Assembly (NCBI GenBank): GCA_023418505.1
Contig: JAEZZR010000015.1
Span: 124,001-188,000, forward strand
From: Actinomycetes bacterium
GTDB lineage: Bacteria; Actinomycetota; Actinomycetes; Mycobacteriales; Mycobacteriaceae
Direction of reading: 5' to 3'
DNA: 64,000 nt
In this document: in pieces, positions 43,687 to 52,376 of the stretch
Numbering within the stretch: position 1 is the stretch's first letter
Layout of the letters: the number at the start of each line of letters is the position of its first letter
Position numbers and translations under genes: made by a program
Notes under the pieces: generated by a model
The model's input: only the letters and a program-made list of their open reading frames with translations
Database searches by the model: none
What the model was told of the DNA's origin: nothing

Positions 43687-44634
43687 TTAAGAAACGTGCT
43701 TTAGCAAGAATGCGTCGCAGCGATATGGCAGCTCCACGGGCTGATGTGGGGTGAACCCTAAGTGCTCGTAGAGATACCAGTGCAAATTATCGGCTACCTT
43801 GCGGCGCGTTTTTTCATTGGCTTTAATCCAATACGAACGCGTGCGCGCAAGTTCCAGCAATTCCTCAGGTGTGCGCAGATCCACCCAATTGTTGCGAATC
43901 TCGCCGGTAATTTTTAATTGCTTGCCGACGTTAGGCACAAAACCAGGAGCCAAAATATCGCCCGAGTGCATGATGCGCGACAGCCGATGCACCCACGGAT
44001 GACGGACGTCGAGAGTATTCCAGATCAGGAGCACAGTGCCGTGGGGTGCAAGAACGCGGGCAAATTCTTGTGTCGCTTGTGCTTCGTCGACCCAATGCCA
44101 GGTCTGGGCGCAAGTGAGTAGATCGACGGAGTGATCTTCGAGCATCGATAGATCTTCAGCGATGCCTACGTGGGTTGTTGCTTCCGGGCAGGTGGCCTCT
44201 AGCTGCTGCAGCATCGTTTCGGAAGGATCGACCGCATGGAGTGTGGCCTCCGGCGCTGTTTGGGCTAGGGCAGCGGTGAGTTTCCCGGTGCCAGCGCCAA
44301 TATCGGCGATAGTCAGGGGAGAGGTGGTTAGCGTTGTGCTTTGGCGAGCATCCTCAGCTTCTGCAATCGCTTCAGCGACGATTTCTGCTGGATAGCCAGG
44401 GCGCACATCGTGATAAAGCTGTGAATCATGCGCTGCCGAATAAGTATCAGCTGCTGCTCGCCGAAAAGAGTCAGACTGAAAGCGTGGTTTCGCTGCTGCG
44501 GATACTGCGGGGATATGAGTGCGCGATAAACCAGTTGCCGCCGGACCCACTGAACCACTTGCTGCATAAGCTCTCGCATTCAAGGCAGCAAGGATTTCGG
44601 GATCCGGGGTGTGCGGTGGTTGTTCGACAGTCAC
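43687..44634 (-). CDS. Class I SAM-dependent methyltransferase
   Basis: 315 residues. The methyltransferase fold begins at about 65 (DSFRRAAADTYSAAHDSQLYHDVRPGYPAEIV) with the SAM motif IADIGAGTGKLTAALAQTAPEATLHAVDPSETML and post-motif VDLLTCAQTWHWVDEAQATQEFARVLAPHGTVLLIWN, typical of small-molecule methyltransferases of the UbiE/Tam type. The first 60 residues are polar and Ala-rich without prediction. GTG 44634 is eight bases after TAAACT and has no ribosome site. The gene lies between two YkvI-like genes on the opposite strand. Confidence 0.8.
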   Translation of the reverse strand: MTVEQPPHTPDPEILAALNARAYAASGSVGPAATGLSRTHIPAVSAAAKPRFQSDSFRRAAADTYSAAHDSQLYHDVRPGYPAEIVAEAIAEAEDARQSTTLTTSPLTIADIGAGTGKLTAALAQTAPEATLHAVDPSETMLQQLEATCPEATTHVGIAEDLSMLEDHSVDLLTCAQTWHWVDEAQATQEFARVLAPHGTVLLIWNTLDVRHPWVHRLSRIMHSGDILAPGFVPNVGKQLKITGEIRNNWVDLRTPEELLELARTRSYWIKANEKTRRKVADNLHWYLYEHLGFTPHQPVELPYRCDAFLLKHVS

Positions 44635-44642
44635 GAAAATTA

Positions 44643-44648
44643 AGTTTA
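44643..44648 (-). promoter_or_regulatory. Candidate -10 box, leaderless start of methyltransferase
   Basis: On the minus strand TAAACT ends eight bases before GTG 44634. Confidence 0.45.
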
Positions 44649-44696
44649 ACCCCAAGTTTCTGGACGAAATTTTAGTGATTTTGCTTACTCTGGGCT

Positions 44697-44702
44697 TACC
44701 AT
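44697..44702 (+). promoter_or_regulatory. Candidate -10 box, leaderless start of YkvI-like copy 2
   Basis: TACCAT ends seven bases before ATG 44710. Confidence 0.4.
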
Positions 44703-44709
44703 TGTTCTC

Positions 44710-45885
44710 ATGGTTAAACGGGTATTAGGTATCGCGATGGCCTTTGTGGGGCTCATCGTGGGAGCAGGTTTTGCCTCTGGTCAAGAGGTCATGCAGTATT
44801 TCGTCGCTTTCGGCACCTGGGGTATCTGGGGTGCGATCCTGTCATGTGTGATCATGACGATCTCCGGTCTCGCAGTGCTTCAGCTCGGCAGCTACTTCCA
44901 GGCACGCGAACACAATTTGGTGTTCACCCGAGTATCCAACCGTGGAGTTGCATTGTTCCTCGATGGTGCTGTGATGCTCACCTTGTTCCTTACCGGCATG
45001 GTGATGATGGCTGGCGCAGGCTCGAACCTCAATCAGCAATTCGAACTGCCGATCTGGGTTGGCGCTACCTTAATGCTGGTATTGGTGCTTGCAGTAGGCA
45101 TGCTTGACGTAAAAAAGGTCACCGCGATCATCGGTGCGATTACGCCGTTTATCATCGTCTTCTTGTTGATCGCTTCGGTTTATGCCGCCTCGCAGATGCA
45201 AGGCTCGCTGGGTGAAGCGGCTACGTACGCCCACGATCACGTGAGCACCACGCTGCCAAACTGGGGCGTCTCCGCCCTAAACTACGTGGGCTTCAACCTG
45301 ATGGTGGCGGTATCGATGGCAATCATCATTGGTGGAGAGCAATTCAGCCCACGCGAAGCTGGTGTGGGCGGCATGCTTGGTGGCTTGATCTTCGGTCTAT
45401 TACTGCTGATCTCTACGCTGGCTTTGCTGTCTTCGGCCCAGGTGGTCTCAGAATACGATCTGCCAGTGCTGTCGCTGATCAATCAGATCCACCCAGTGCT
45501 TGGCACGGTGATGGCAGTAGTCATCTACGGCATGATCTTCAATACCGGTATCGGCATGTTCTATGCGCTAGCCAAGCGTCTGACCGCCTCGAACCCAGCC
45601 AAGTTCCGCATGGTGTTCATCCCAATTACCTTGGTGGGCTTTGTGCTGAGCTTCTTCGGCTTCCGTAGCTTGGTCTCTTACGTCTACCCATTCTTGGGTT
45701 ACGTTGGCGTGGTGCTGATCGTGGTGGTATCAGTGGCGTGGTTGCGTGGTCGCCGACGGATTTCTGCGGAAACGCAGCGACGCCGTCGTTTGCTAATTAG
45801 CAACCAACAAGAGGATCTCGATGCCTCGAACTTGGACAACGAAACTCTCCAGCGCAAGGTAGATGAACTGAATAGCCGGGACTAG
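44710..45885 (+). CDS. YkvI-like membrane transporter, copy 2
   Basis: 391 residues, about ten membrane helices, clearly paralogous to the gene at 42289-43653: both begin with IAMAF(L/V)GL(S/I)VGAGFASGQE and share NLNQQF(G/E)LP(V/I)WVG, YGMIFN(S/T)(A/G)IGMFYAL and the L(S)FFGFR(S/T)LV(S/G)Y ending. This copy lacks the long charged tail and ends after about 45 polar residues (ETQRRRRLLISNQQED). gatB begins 15 bases downstream but has its own -10 candidate. Confidence 0.8.
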   Translation: MVKRVLGIAMAFVGLIVGAGFASGQEVMQYFVAFGTWGIWGAILSCVIMTISGLAVLQLGSYFQAREHNLVFTRVSNRGVALFLDGAVMLTLFLTGMVMMAGAGSNLNQQFELPIWVGATLMLVLVLAVGMLDVKKVTAIIGAITPFIIVFLLIASVYAASQMQGSLGEAATYAHDHVSTTLPNWGVSALNYVGFNLMVAVSMAIIIGGEQFSPREAGVGGMLGGLIFGLLLLISTLALLSSAQVVSEYDLPVLSLINQIHPVLGTVMAVVIYGMIFNTGIGMFYALAKRLTASNPAKFRMVFIPITLVGFVLSFFGFRSLVSYVYPFLGYVGVVLIVVVSVAWLRGRRRISAETQRRRRLLISNQQEDLDASNLDNETLQRKVDELNSRD

Positions 45886-45891
45886 TAACAT
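45886..45891 (+). promoter_or_regulatory. Candidate -10 box, leaderless start of gatB
   Basis: TAACAT ends eight bases before ATG 45900. Confidence 0.5.
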
Positions 45892-45899
45892 TGGCTTCC

Positions 45900-47408
45900 A
45901 TGACTGCTGCATTTACCGATGATCTGATGGAGTACACCGAAGTGCTCGAGCGCTTCGAGCCAGTAATGGGCATGGAAGTCCACGTGGAACTGGCCACGGA
46001 AACGAAGATGTTTTCGGCCTCTTCCGCCCATTTTGGAGCTGCTCCGAACAGCAATGTGGATCCGTGCAGCTTAGGCCTTCCGGGCGCTCTACCCGTGGTG
46101 AACCGGAAGGGTGTGGAGTGGGCGATTAAGATCGGCCTGGCTCTGAACTGCGAAATTGCAGAATCTTCCCGCTTTGCGCGCAAGAATTACTTCTACCCGG
46201 ATCAGCCGAAGAACTACCAGATCTCGCAGTACGACGAACCGATTGCGTTTAACGGACATCTGGACGTAGTGCTTGACGACGGCACCCCATGGCGCATCGA
46301 GATCGAACGTGCGCACATGGAAGAAGACACCGGTAAGTTAACGCACTTGGGTGGCGCCACTGGCCGTATCCATGGCGCAACTCGCTCTCTGGTGGACTGC
46401 AACCGTGCTGGCGTGCCGCTAATCGAGATTGTCACCAAGCCGATTATTGGTGCTGGCGAGCGCGCCCCTGAAGTTGCCCGCGCTTATGTTGCAGCGTTGC
46501 GCGATCTGGTAAAGGCTCTGGGTGTCTCTGATGCGCGTATGGATCAGGGGTCGATGCGTGTGGATTCGAACGTCTCCCTGCGCCCGGTGGGCCAGGAGGA
46601 ATTCGGTACCCGCACGGAGACCAAGAACATCAACTCGTTGAAGTCTGTAGAGCAGGCGGTGCGCTACGAGATGCAGCGTCAGGCAGCAGTATTGGTTTCC
46701 GGTGGTTCGATCCTCCAGGAAACGCGCCACTATCAGGAAGCTGATGGTTCTACCTCTGCAGGCCGTATTAAGGAAACTGCAGAAGACTACCGCTACTTCA
46801 ACGATCCAGATTTGCCACCAGTGCTGGCACCGCGGGAGTGGGTTGAAGAGATCCGCGCTTCCTTGCCAGAGCTGCCCTGGGTACGTCGCGCTCGTATCCA
46901 GAAGGAATGGGGCATCAAGGACGAGGAGATGCGCGACCTGGTCAACGCCGGTGCGCTCGACTTGATCGTGGAGACTGTTGAAGCTGGTGCGAAGCCTGCC
47001 GAAGCTCGCTCTTGGTGGGTGGCTTACCTGGCACAGAAGGCCAACGAGCAAGGCGTAGAGCTCGCCGCTTTGAACATCACTCCAGCTCAAGTGGCTCGCG
47101 TCTGCCAGTTGGTCAACGAAGGCAAGCTGACGAACAAGCTCGCCCGCACCGCTGTCGACGGCGTGCTTGCCGGCGAAGGCGATGTCGACCAGGTGGTCGC
47201 TGATCGCGGTTTGGAAGTAGTGCGTGACGACGGAGCAATCGAAGCAGCCGTCGACGAAGCTTTGGCCGCCAATCCAGACATTGTGGAGAAGTACCGCGCA
47301 GGCAACAAGAAAGTCACCGGTGCCATTGTTGGTGCCGTGATGAAAGCAACGCGTGGTAAGGCCGATCCAGCTCAGGTCAACCAGCTAATTGCCAAGAAGC
47401 TGAGCTAG
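45900..47408 (+). CDS. gatB: Asp/Glu-tRNA amidotransferase subunit B
   Basis: Kinase/amidase-fold subunit that activates the misacylated tRNA and transfers ammonia. Recognised by GMEVHVELATETKMFSAS, PGALPVVNRKGVEWAIKIGLALNCEI, KNYFYPDQPKNYQISQYDEPI, ERAHMEEDTGKL and the C-terminal YqeY-like tail (VTGAIVGAVMKATRGKADPAQVNQLIAKKL). It has 502 residues. ATG 45900 is preceded by TAACAT at eight bases; an in-frame TTG three codons earlier lacks support. The stop overlaps the stop of the opposite-strand lipoprotein gene within one CTAG. Confidence 0.97.
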   Translation: MTAAFTDDLMEYTEVLERFEPVMGMEVHVELATETKMFSASSAHFGAAPNSNVDPCSLGLPGALPVVNRKGVEWAIKIGLALNCEIAESSRFARKNYFYPDQPKNYQISQYDEPIAFNGHLDVVLDDGTPWRIEIERAHMEEDTGKLTHLGGATGRIHGATRSLVDCNRAGVPLIEIVTKPIIGAGERAPEVARAYVAALRDLVKALGVSDARMDQGSMRVDSNVSLRPVGQEEFGTRTETKNINSLKSVEQAVRYEMQRQAAVLVSGGSILQETRHYQEADGSTSAGRIKETAEDYRYFNDPDLPPVLAPREWVEEIRASLPELPWVRRARIQKEWGIKDEEMRDLVNAGALDLIVETVEAGAKPAEARSWWVAYLAQKANEQGVELAALNITPAQVARVCQLVNEGKLTNKLARTAVDGVLAGEGDVDQVVADRGLEVVRDDGAIEAAVDEALAANPDIVEKYRAGNKKVTGAIVGAVMKATRGKADPAQVNQLIAKKLS

Positions 47409-48466
47409 TCTTTCGACTCCAGGTCTATACCGGCTAAACGCATCCGGAACACCCGGTCATCTTTATTGCCCGGTGTGTGCCCTGTGCCGACGCGTACCGG
47501 GGCTTTGTTGGCTGTACCGCCCCAGACCTCGATGCCTTGGGCGCTAAAAACTGCGGCGACAGATTCCACGTGGCCGAATTCGCCATCAACCAAAACCTCG
47601 GGCGAGCTAGAGACTTGCCAGGAGGGCAACCCCACCGGATCGTCGTTAGGTTCAATTCCGATGGCAACCACGCGCTGGGCATCGGGAATTGCCACGACGA
47701 CCTTGTCGCCTGCGACGGCACAGCCGGCAATCGAATTATCCAGATCGATGCCACCAATAGGCTCCAGCAGGCCGCCCGACCACTGCACCAATTGCGGCCT
47801 GCCATCGAGAATAACCGTGGCAAGCGGTGGCATATCTGGCAGTGGTAGGGGATTGTGGCAAAACGCCTGGAATTGAATGTCGGGATCACCGGCAAGTAAG
47901 CGTGTGGGCTCGCCACGACGCGGATCAAAGTAGATGCCTAAGGTCTCTGGGTTGGCTTCCGAAAAGTCTTGGATTGTGTGCCCACCGCCAGGCAACAACG
48001 TGAGGCGGTTGATGGTGCCGTCGTTAAGTAAAACGAAGACTTGACCATCTTCTACCACGGTCGGAGAGGCCAGCAGCTGTTTAATCCCGATGCCCAGCTC
48101 GGCGAGTTGCACCGGAGGTGTCCCGGGAGTCACGCGCCAGAGGTGACCCGTTTCGGTCGCGGCGATCGCGGTGTTGGGGCTGGCGCCAACAACGTCGGTG
48201 ATGTAGTCCAGGCAGGCAGCTAAGGTGACATCATCGATGGCGCAGGGCTCATCGTTGCGCTCGGCGGTGTGCGTGGGAGCGGCAGCTTCTGGCAGTTCGG
48301 GGCTATCGAATTTCGGCATTCGAATGCCGGTGGGTTCGGCCTCGACGGGGGTGAACTGGCTGTCCACCGCATTATCAGCCATGCATCCTGCCGTGGTGGC
48401 CGCGACGAATGCCACACTGGCAGCAGCGAGGGCTGGAGTGAAGCGGCGCCGGCGGTGGAACGTCAT
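47405..48466 (-). CDS. Secreted lipoprotein, LppZ/glucose-sorbosone dehydrogenase-like
   Basis: 353 residues with a lipoprotein signal (basic FHRRRRF, hydrophobic core ALAAASVAFVAATT, lipobox TAGC with Cys28), then a beta-propeller-like body with repeated strand segments (GHLWRVTPGTPPVQLAELGIGIKQLLASPTVVEDGQVFVLL). Position opposite gatB matches mycobacterial LppZ, a lipoprotein annotated as a PQQ/sorbosone dehydrogenase-like protein. I see no catalytic His set, so enzyme activity is uncertain. ATG 48466 lies eight bases after TAGAGT on the minus strand. Expected location is the outer face of the plasma membrane. Confidence 0.8.
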   Translation of the reverse strand: MTFHRRRRFTPALAAASVAFVAATTAGCMADNAVDSQFTPVEAEPTGIRMPKFDSPELPEAAAPTHTAERNDEPCAIDDVTLAACLDYITDVVGASPNTAIAATETGHLWRVTPGTPPVQLAELGIGIKQLLASPTVVEDGQVFVLLNDGTINRLTLLPGGGHTIQDFSEANPETLGIYFDPRRGEPTRLLAGDPDIQFQAFCHNPLPLPDMPPLATVILDGRPQLVQWSGGLLEPIGGIDLDNSIAGCAVAGDKVVVAIPDAQRVVAIGIEPNDDPVGLPSWQVSSSPEVLVDGEFGHVESVAAVFSAQGIEVWGGTANKAPVRVGTGHTPGNKDDRVFRMRLAGIDLESKD

Positions 48467-48474
48467 GGTTGCCT

Positions 48475-48480
48475 ACTCTA
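48475..48480 (-). promoter_or_regulatory. Candidate -10 box, leaderless start of LppZ-like lipoprotein
   Basis: On the minus strand TAGAGT ends eight bases before ATG 48466. Confidence 0.45.
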
Positions 48481-48554
48481 CCGCCGACGGCGTGCGGGCC
48501 GGTGTGCTGCGTTAGATGCACCGCTAAACCATGGTGGCTTAATCTGAAAGCATC

Positions 48555-49253
48555 ATGAAGGCAATTCTGTGGGATATGGACGGAACCCTGGTGGACAGCG
48601 AGCCACTCTGGGCGATAGCAATCTACGAACTCGGCGAGGCTATGGGTAAGCCGCTGACGGAGGAGGTGCGACTGAAAACCGTCGGTGCTACTACGCCTGC
48701 GACGGTGCAGATTTGTGCCGACTACGCTGGGGTGACGCTCACGGACGAAAAGCGTGATGAGTGGGTGGCGTGGGTATTTCGTAGGGTTAGCCAGCTGTTA
48801 TCGCAGCAGCTTGAGTTTCGTCCTGGGATCCCAGAGATCCTCCGCCAGGCCAAAGAAGCCGGTATCGGCATGGCACTGGTGACGAATACCGCGCGCACGC
48901 TCACCGACGTAAGCCTGCAGTCCATCGGCACTGAACACTTTGCGTTTACCCTGTGCGGGGATGAGGTAGCTCAAGGCAAACCCGCGCCCGATATTTATGC
49001 CGAAGCTGTTCGGCGCTTTGGGCTAACCCCTGATGAATGTCTCGTCGTTGAGGATTCTGGAGCCGGCATGCAGGCGGGGCTTGCGGCGGGATGCCGCGTA
49101 CTAGGAATCCCAGAGCAACCCTCTACCCAGGTACCGGAAGGCGTGAAGACGCTAGACGAAATGCGCCCAGGCACACGCGATTTAGGGCAGTTGAATCTCT
49201 TCGACCTGCAGGAGATCTACGCGCGCCTGCCTGAAGGCCTTAACCGGTATTAG
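48555..49253 (+). CDS. HAD superfamily phosphatase (beta-phosphoglucomutase/CbbY-like)
   Basis: 232-residue haloacid dehalogenase hydrolase, subclass I, with the nucleophile Asp7 and acid Asp9 in LWDMDGTLVDSEPLW, motif II Thr in GMALVTNTARTL, and motif III/IV Lys and Asp in GKPAPDIYAEAVRRFGLTPDECLVVEDSGAGMQAG. The helical cap inserted after motif I is the four-helix type that accepts small sugar phosphates. The substrate is unknown. GAAAG precedes the ATG. It is divergent from the lipoprotein gene. Confidence 0.88.
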   Translation: MKAILWDMDGTLVDSEPLWAIAIYELGEAMGKPLTEEVRLKTVGATTPATVQICADYAGVTLTDEKRDEWVAWVFRRVSQLLSQQLEFRPGIPEILRQAKEAGIGMALVTNTARTLTDVSLQSIGTEHFAFTLCGDEVAQGKPAPDIYAEAVRRFGLTPDECLVVEDSGAGMQAGLAAGCRVLGIPEQPSTQVPEGVKTLDEMRPGTRDLGQLNLFDLQEIYARLPEGLNRY

Positions 49254-49271
49254 TGTTAAGAGTTAGAACGG

Positions 49272-49320
49272 GTTTGTACACCAAACGTGTAGGAACTCGC
49301 TTGGGCAGTACCACCTGCCC
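49272..49320 (+). promoter_or_regulatory. Two inverted repeats upstream of aspA
   Basis: GTTTG/CAAAC (49272-49276 and 49282-49286) and GGGCAG/CTGCCC (49303-49308 and 49315-49320) lie in the 158-base aspA leader. They could be operator sites; no regulator is recognised. The second lies about 90 bases before the aspA GTG. Confidence 0.3.
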
Positions 49321-49411
49321 GTATCCATTAATTGAAAACTGTTGGCCGAAACCATCGAGCAACAACAAAACAGCAACAGATCAACAGATCTAGAAACGCA
49401 AGGAGCACGTC

Positions 49412-50956
49412 GTGTCTGAGACTCCGATTCCATCCCCGTCTTCGTCCACCGCCCACACTGGCAAGGTGATTAGCTCCACGGACATCATCACGTCTGCGGA
49501 GACCCACTCCCAAAAGGCTCGCAACGCCGAGCGCTTCCGCACCGAAGTGGATCTGCTGGGCACAATGCAGGTTCCAGAAGATGCGTACTACGGTGTGCAT
49601 ACCTTGCGTGCGGTGGATAACTTCCAGATTTCGCGCACGAACATCAACCACGTCCCGGAGTTCATCCGCGGCATGGTGATGGTGAAGAAGGCCGCTGCAA
49701 TGGCTAACCGCGACGTGCACGCCCTGCCAGCAAAGAAGGCCGAGGCCATCATCTGGGCGTGCGATCAGATCATTGACCTGCACCGTTGCATGGATCAGTT
49801 CCCGATCGACGTCTTCCAGGGCGGGGCCGGCACCAGTGTAAACATGAATACCAACGAGGTGGTTGCCAACCTCGCGTTGGAATACCTGGGTGAGCCTAAG
49901 GGCGCTTACGACGTTATTAATCCAAACGACGACGTCAATATGTCGCAGTCAACTAATGACGCGTACCCCACGGGATTCCGCCTCGGCCTGCATTTTGCTC
50001 TGGATCAGCTGATTAACCACTTGGATGCTTTGGAGCGTGCGTTCCTGGCGAAGGGTAAGGAGTTCAAGGGCATTTTGAAGATGGGTCGTACCCAGCTTCA
50101 AGATGCAGTGCCAATGTCTTTGGGACAAGAATTCCGTGCCTTTGGTATGAACCTTGCTGAAGAGCGCATTCAGCTCGAACGTGCCCAAGAGCACCTGCGT
50201 GAGATGAACATGGGTGCTACCGCTATTGGTACCGGCGTGAATACGCCTCCGGGATACCAGGATGCTGTGATTCGTGCTTTGAGCGAGATATCGGGACTAG
50301 ACATCAAGCCTTCGCGCGACTTGATTGAAGCCACTAGCGATACCGGCGCCTATGTCAACGCCCATGCTGCGGTCAAGCGCGTGGCCATGAAGCTATCGAA
50401 GATTTGTAATGACCTGCGTTTGCTGTCTTCGGGCCCTCGCGCCGGGCTCAATGAGATCAACCTGCCAGAGCGCCAGGCTGGTTCGTCGATCATGCCGGCC
50501 AAGGTTAACCCTGTGATCCCGGAAGTGGTCAATCAGATCTGCTTTAAAGTCTTCGGCAATGATGTGACTGTCTCTATGGCTGCCGAGGCTGGCCAGCTGC
50601 AGCTCAACGTCATGGAACCGGTTATCGCGCAGTGCGTGTTCGAATCGGTGCGTTTCCTTGCTCGTGCTTGCACCACCTTGCGCACTCTGTGCGTGGTGGG
50701 GATCACCGCAAATCCTGAAGTGTGCCGGGCTTATGTGGATAATTCCATCGGTATCATTACCTATCTGAACCCGCTTATTGGCCACCACAATGGTGACGTT
50801 ATCGGTAAGGAAGCTGCCCGCACCGGCCGTTCCGTTCGTGAACTGGTCAAGGAAAAGGGGCTGCTGGATGATGCCACCTTGGATGAGGTCTTAAGCGCCG
50901 AGAACCTCCTTAACCCAACCTTCCAGGGCAAGCTGTACAAAGAAGGCGAAGAATAA
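49412..50956 (+). CDS. aspA: Aspartate ammonia-lyase
   Basis: Converts L-aspartate to fumarate and ammonia. The fumarase/aspartase signature GSSIMPAKVNPV is at about 357-368; the N-terminal catalytic stretch (YYGVHTLRAVDNFQIS) and SQSTNDAYPTG are aspartase-type. It has 514 residues with a 45-residue polar N-terminal extension before RTEVDLLGTMQVPEDAYYG. GTG 49412 follows AAGGAG at the right distance. The next gene, a C4-dicarboxylate carrier, begins two bases after its stop, so they form an aspartate-uptake and fumarate-producing operon. Confidence 0.96.
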   Translation: MSETPIPSPSSSTAHTGKVISSTDIITSAETHSQKARNAERFRTEVDLLGTMQVPEDAYYGVHTLRAVDNFQISRTNINHVPEFIRGMVMVKKAAAMANRDVHALPAKKAEAIIWACDQIIDLHRCMDQFPIDVFQGGAGTSVNMNTNEVVANLALEYLGEPKGAYDVINPNDDVNMSQSTNDAYPTGFRLGLHFALDQLINHLDALERAFLAKGKEFKGILKMGRTQLQDAVPMSLGQEFRAFGMNLAEERIQLERAQEHLREMNMGATAIGTGVNTPPGYQDAVIRALSEISGLDIKPSRDLIEATSDTGAYVNAHAAVKRVAMKLSKICNDLRLLSSGPRAGLNEINLPERQAGSSIMPAKVNPVIPEVVNQICFKVFGNDVTVSMAAEAGQLQLNVMEPVIAQCVFESVRFLARACTTLRTLCVVGITANPEVCRAYVDNSIGIITYLNPLIGHHNGDVIGKEAARTGRSVRELVKEKGLLDDATLDEVLSAENLLNPTFQGKLYKEGEE

Positions 50957-50958
50957 GC

Positions 50959-52263
50959 ATGCTGCTGATTCACCTCATTATTCTCTTCGGCGCCATCATT
51001 CTGGGTGCGCGCAAAGGCTCCATTGGCATCGGCATGGCAGGTGGCGTTGGTGTCTTACTACTCGGTCTCACGGGTATCACCGTGGATCGCGAACAAATCC
51101 CATGGGATGTTATCGGCATCATCATGGCTGTGATTGCTGCCATTGCTGCGATGCAGCGCGTCGGTGGCATGGACTACTTGGTGTACCTGGCAGAAAAGCT
51201 GTTGCGCAGTAATCCGAAGCGCGTCACCTTTTACGCTCCAGTAGTTACCTACCTGATGACGCTATTCGCCGGCACCGGCCACACCGCATTTTCCACGCTT
51301 CCAGTGATCTCGGAAGTAGCTAAAGAAGGCGGAGTCCGTCCTTCCCGGCCATTATCTGCTGCCGTTGTGATGTCGCAGGTTGCAATTACGGCCTCGCCGA
51401 TTTCTGCGGCCGTGGTGTTGATGGCTGATCTGCTGTCGCCACATGGTGTGGATTACCTGCAGATTCTGGCCATCATTATCCCAGGAACCGCGCTAGCCAT
51501 TATCCCAACTGCGCTGGTAGCTAATATGCAGGGCAAGCCACTTGATCAGGATCCCGTCTACCAGCAGCGTCTAGCTGATGGTTTGGTATCTCAGCCGGAT
51601 CACTCCAGCTATGTTCCAACTGCTGCGGCGAAGCGTTCGGTGGCCGTGTTCTTGGGTGCCGTGCTGGTTGTGATGGTTTACGCCACGATTATTTCGGATC
51701 AGGTTGGTCTGATCACCGATCCACACTTGGGACGCAACGAAGCCATCATGGCAATCATGCTTAGCGCTGGCTTGGTGATCCTCGCTCTTGGCAAGGCCAA
51801 TGCAGCTGACGTTCTAGAAACCCCAGTGTTCCGCTCTGGCATGTCGGCTTGTGTCTGTGTGCTTGGTGTGGCCTGGTTGGGAACCACCTTCATTGACCAC
51901 TACCTGGACAACATCACCGGGGTAGCTAGCGACGTTCTCGATTCCTCGCCATGGCTGCTCGCTGTAGTGCTGTTCTTGGCTGCAAGCTTGCTGTACTCGC
52001 AGGCTGCTACCACCAAGGCTTTGATGCCAGCGGCATTGGCGATTGGTGTCAGCCCGCTAACCGCAGTGGCTGCGTTCCCAGCAGTATCTGCGCTATTCGT
52101 GCTGCCTACGTATCCAACGCTGTTGGCTGCAGTGGAAATGGACGACACTGGCTCCACTCGCATTGGTAACTACGTGTTCAACCACCCATTCTTGCTGCCA
52201 GGCATTGTGGGTATCGCTAGCTCCGTGGCATTCTGCTTCGGCATTGGTGCGCTAGTGCTGTAG
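50959..52263 (+). CDS. C4-dicarboxylate transporter of the DcuA/DcuB family
   Basis: 434-residue carrier with about ten to twelve helices, matching the anaerobic C4-dicarboxylate (Dcu) family: LILFGAIILGARKGSIGIGMAGGVGVLLLG, FAGTGHTAFSTLPVI, VVMSQVAITASPISAAVV and LPTYPTLLAAVEMDDTGSTRIGNYVFNHPFLLPG. Dcu proteins exchange aspartate, fumarate and succinate. It is placed two bases after aspA, so together they would import aspartate and export fumarate or succinate, useful under low oxygen. The family is unevenly present in corynebacteria. A double terminator follows. Confidence 0.88.
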   Translation: MLLIHLIILFGAIILGARKGSIGIGMAGGVGVLLLGLTGITVDREQIPWDVIGIIMAVIAAIAAMQRVGGMDYLVYLAEKLLRSNPKRVTFYAPVVTYLMTLFAGTGHTAFSTLPVISEVAKEGGVRPSRPLSAAVVMSQVAITASPISAAVVLMADLLSPHGVDYLQILAIIIPGTALAIIPTALVANMQGKPLDQDPVYQQRLADGLVSQPDHSSYVPTAAAKRSVAVFLGAVLVVMVYATIISDQVGLITDPHLGRNEAIMAIMLSAGLVILALGKANAADVLETPVFRSGMSACVCVLGVAWLGTTFIDHYLDNITGVASDVLDSSPWLLAVVLFLAASLLYSQAATTKALMPAALAIGVSPLTAVAAFPAVSALFVLPTYPTLLAAVEMDDTGSTRIGNYVFNHPFLLPGIVGIASSVAFCFGIGALVL

Positions 52264-52282
52264 TCCGCGCTTGCGGATTGCT

Positions 52283-52318
52283 TCCCGCGAGGGCTTACTT
52301 TCTCGCGGGATTACTTTT
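52283..52318 (+). terminator. Intrinsic terminator 1 after the aspA-dcu operon
   Basis: TCCCGCGAG (52283-52291) pairs with CTCGCGGGA (52302-52310), ten-base loop, followed by TTACTTTTT. Confidence 0.85.
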
Positions 52319-52322
52319 TGGT

Positions 52323-52358
52323 CACACTGGGCGCGGGAAAGGTTGCCCAGTGTGTTTT
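52323..52358 (+). terminator. Intrinsic terminator 2 after the aspA-dcu operon
   Basis: CACACTGGGC (52323-52332) pairs perfectly with GCCCAGTGTG (52345-52354), twelve-base loop, followed by TTTT. It directly follows terminator 1 and ends 19 bases before the DoxX gene start, so read-through into it would be rare. Confidence 0.85.
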
Positions 52359-52363
52359 GCTTC

Positions 52364-52369
52364 TATGGT
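52364..52369 (+). promoter_or_regulatory. Candidate -10 box, leaderless start of DoxX gene
   Basis: TATGGT ends seven bases before ATG 52377, with TTGCCC (52343-52348) 15 bases upstream as a weak -35. Confidence 0.45.
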
Positions 52370-52376
52370 GGTTGGC

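Noticed and set aside
52278..52376. Upstream extension of the DoxX frame
   Set aside because: It would read through two strong terminators; ATG 52377 follows a good -10 box.
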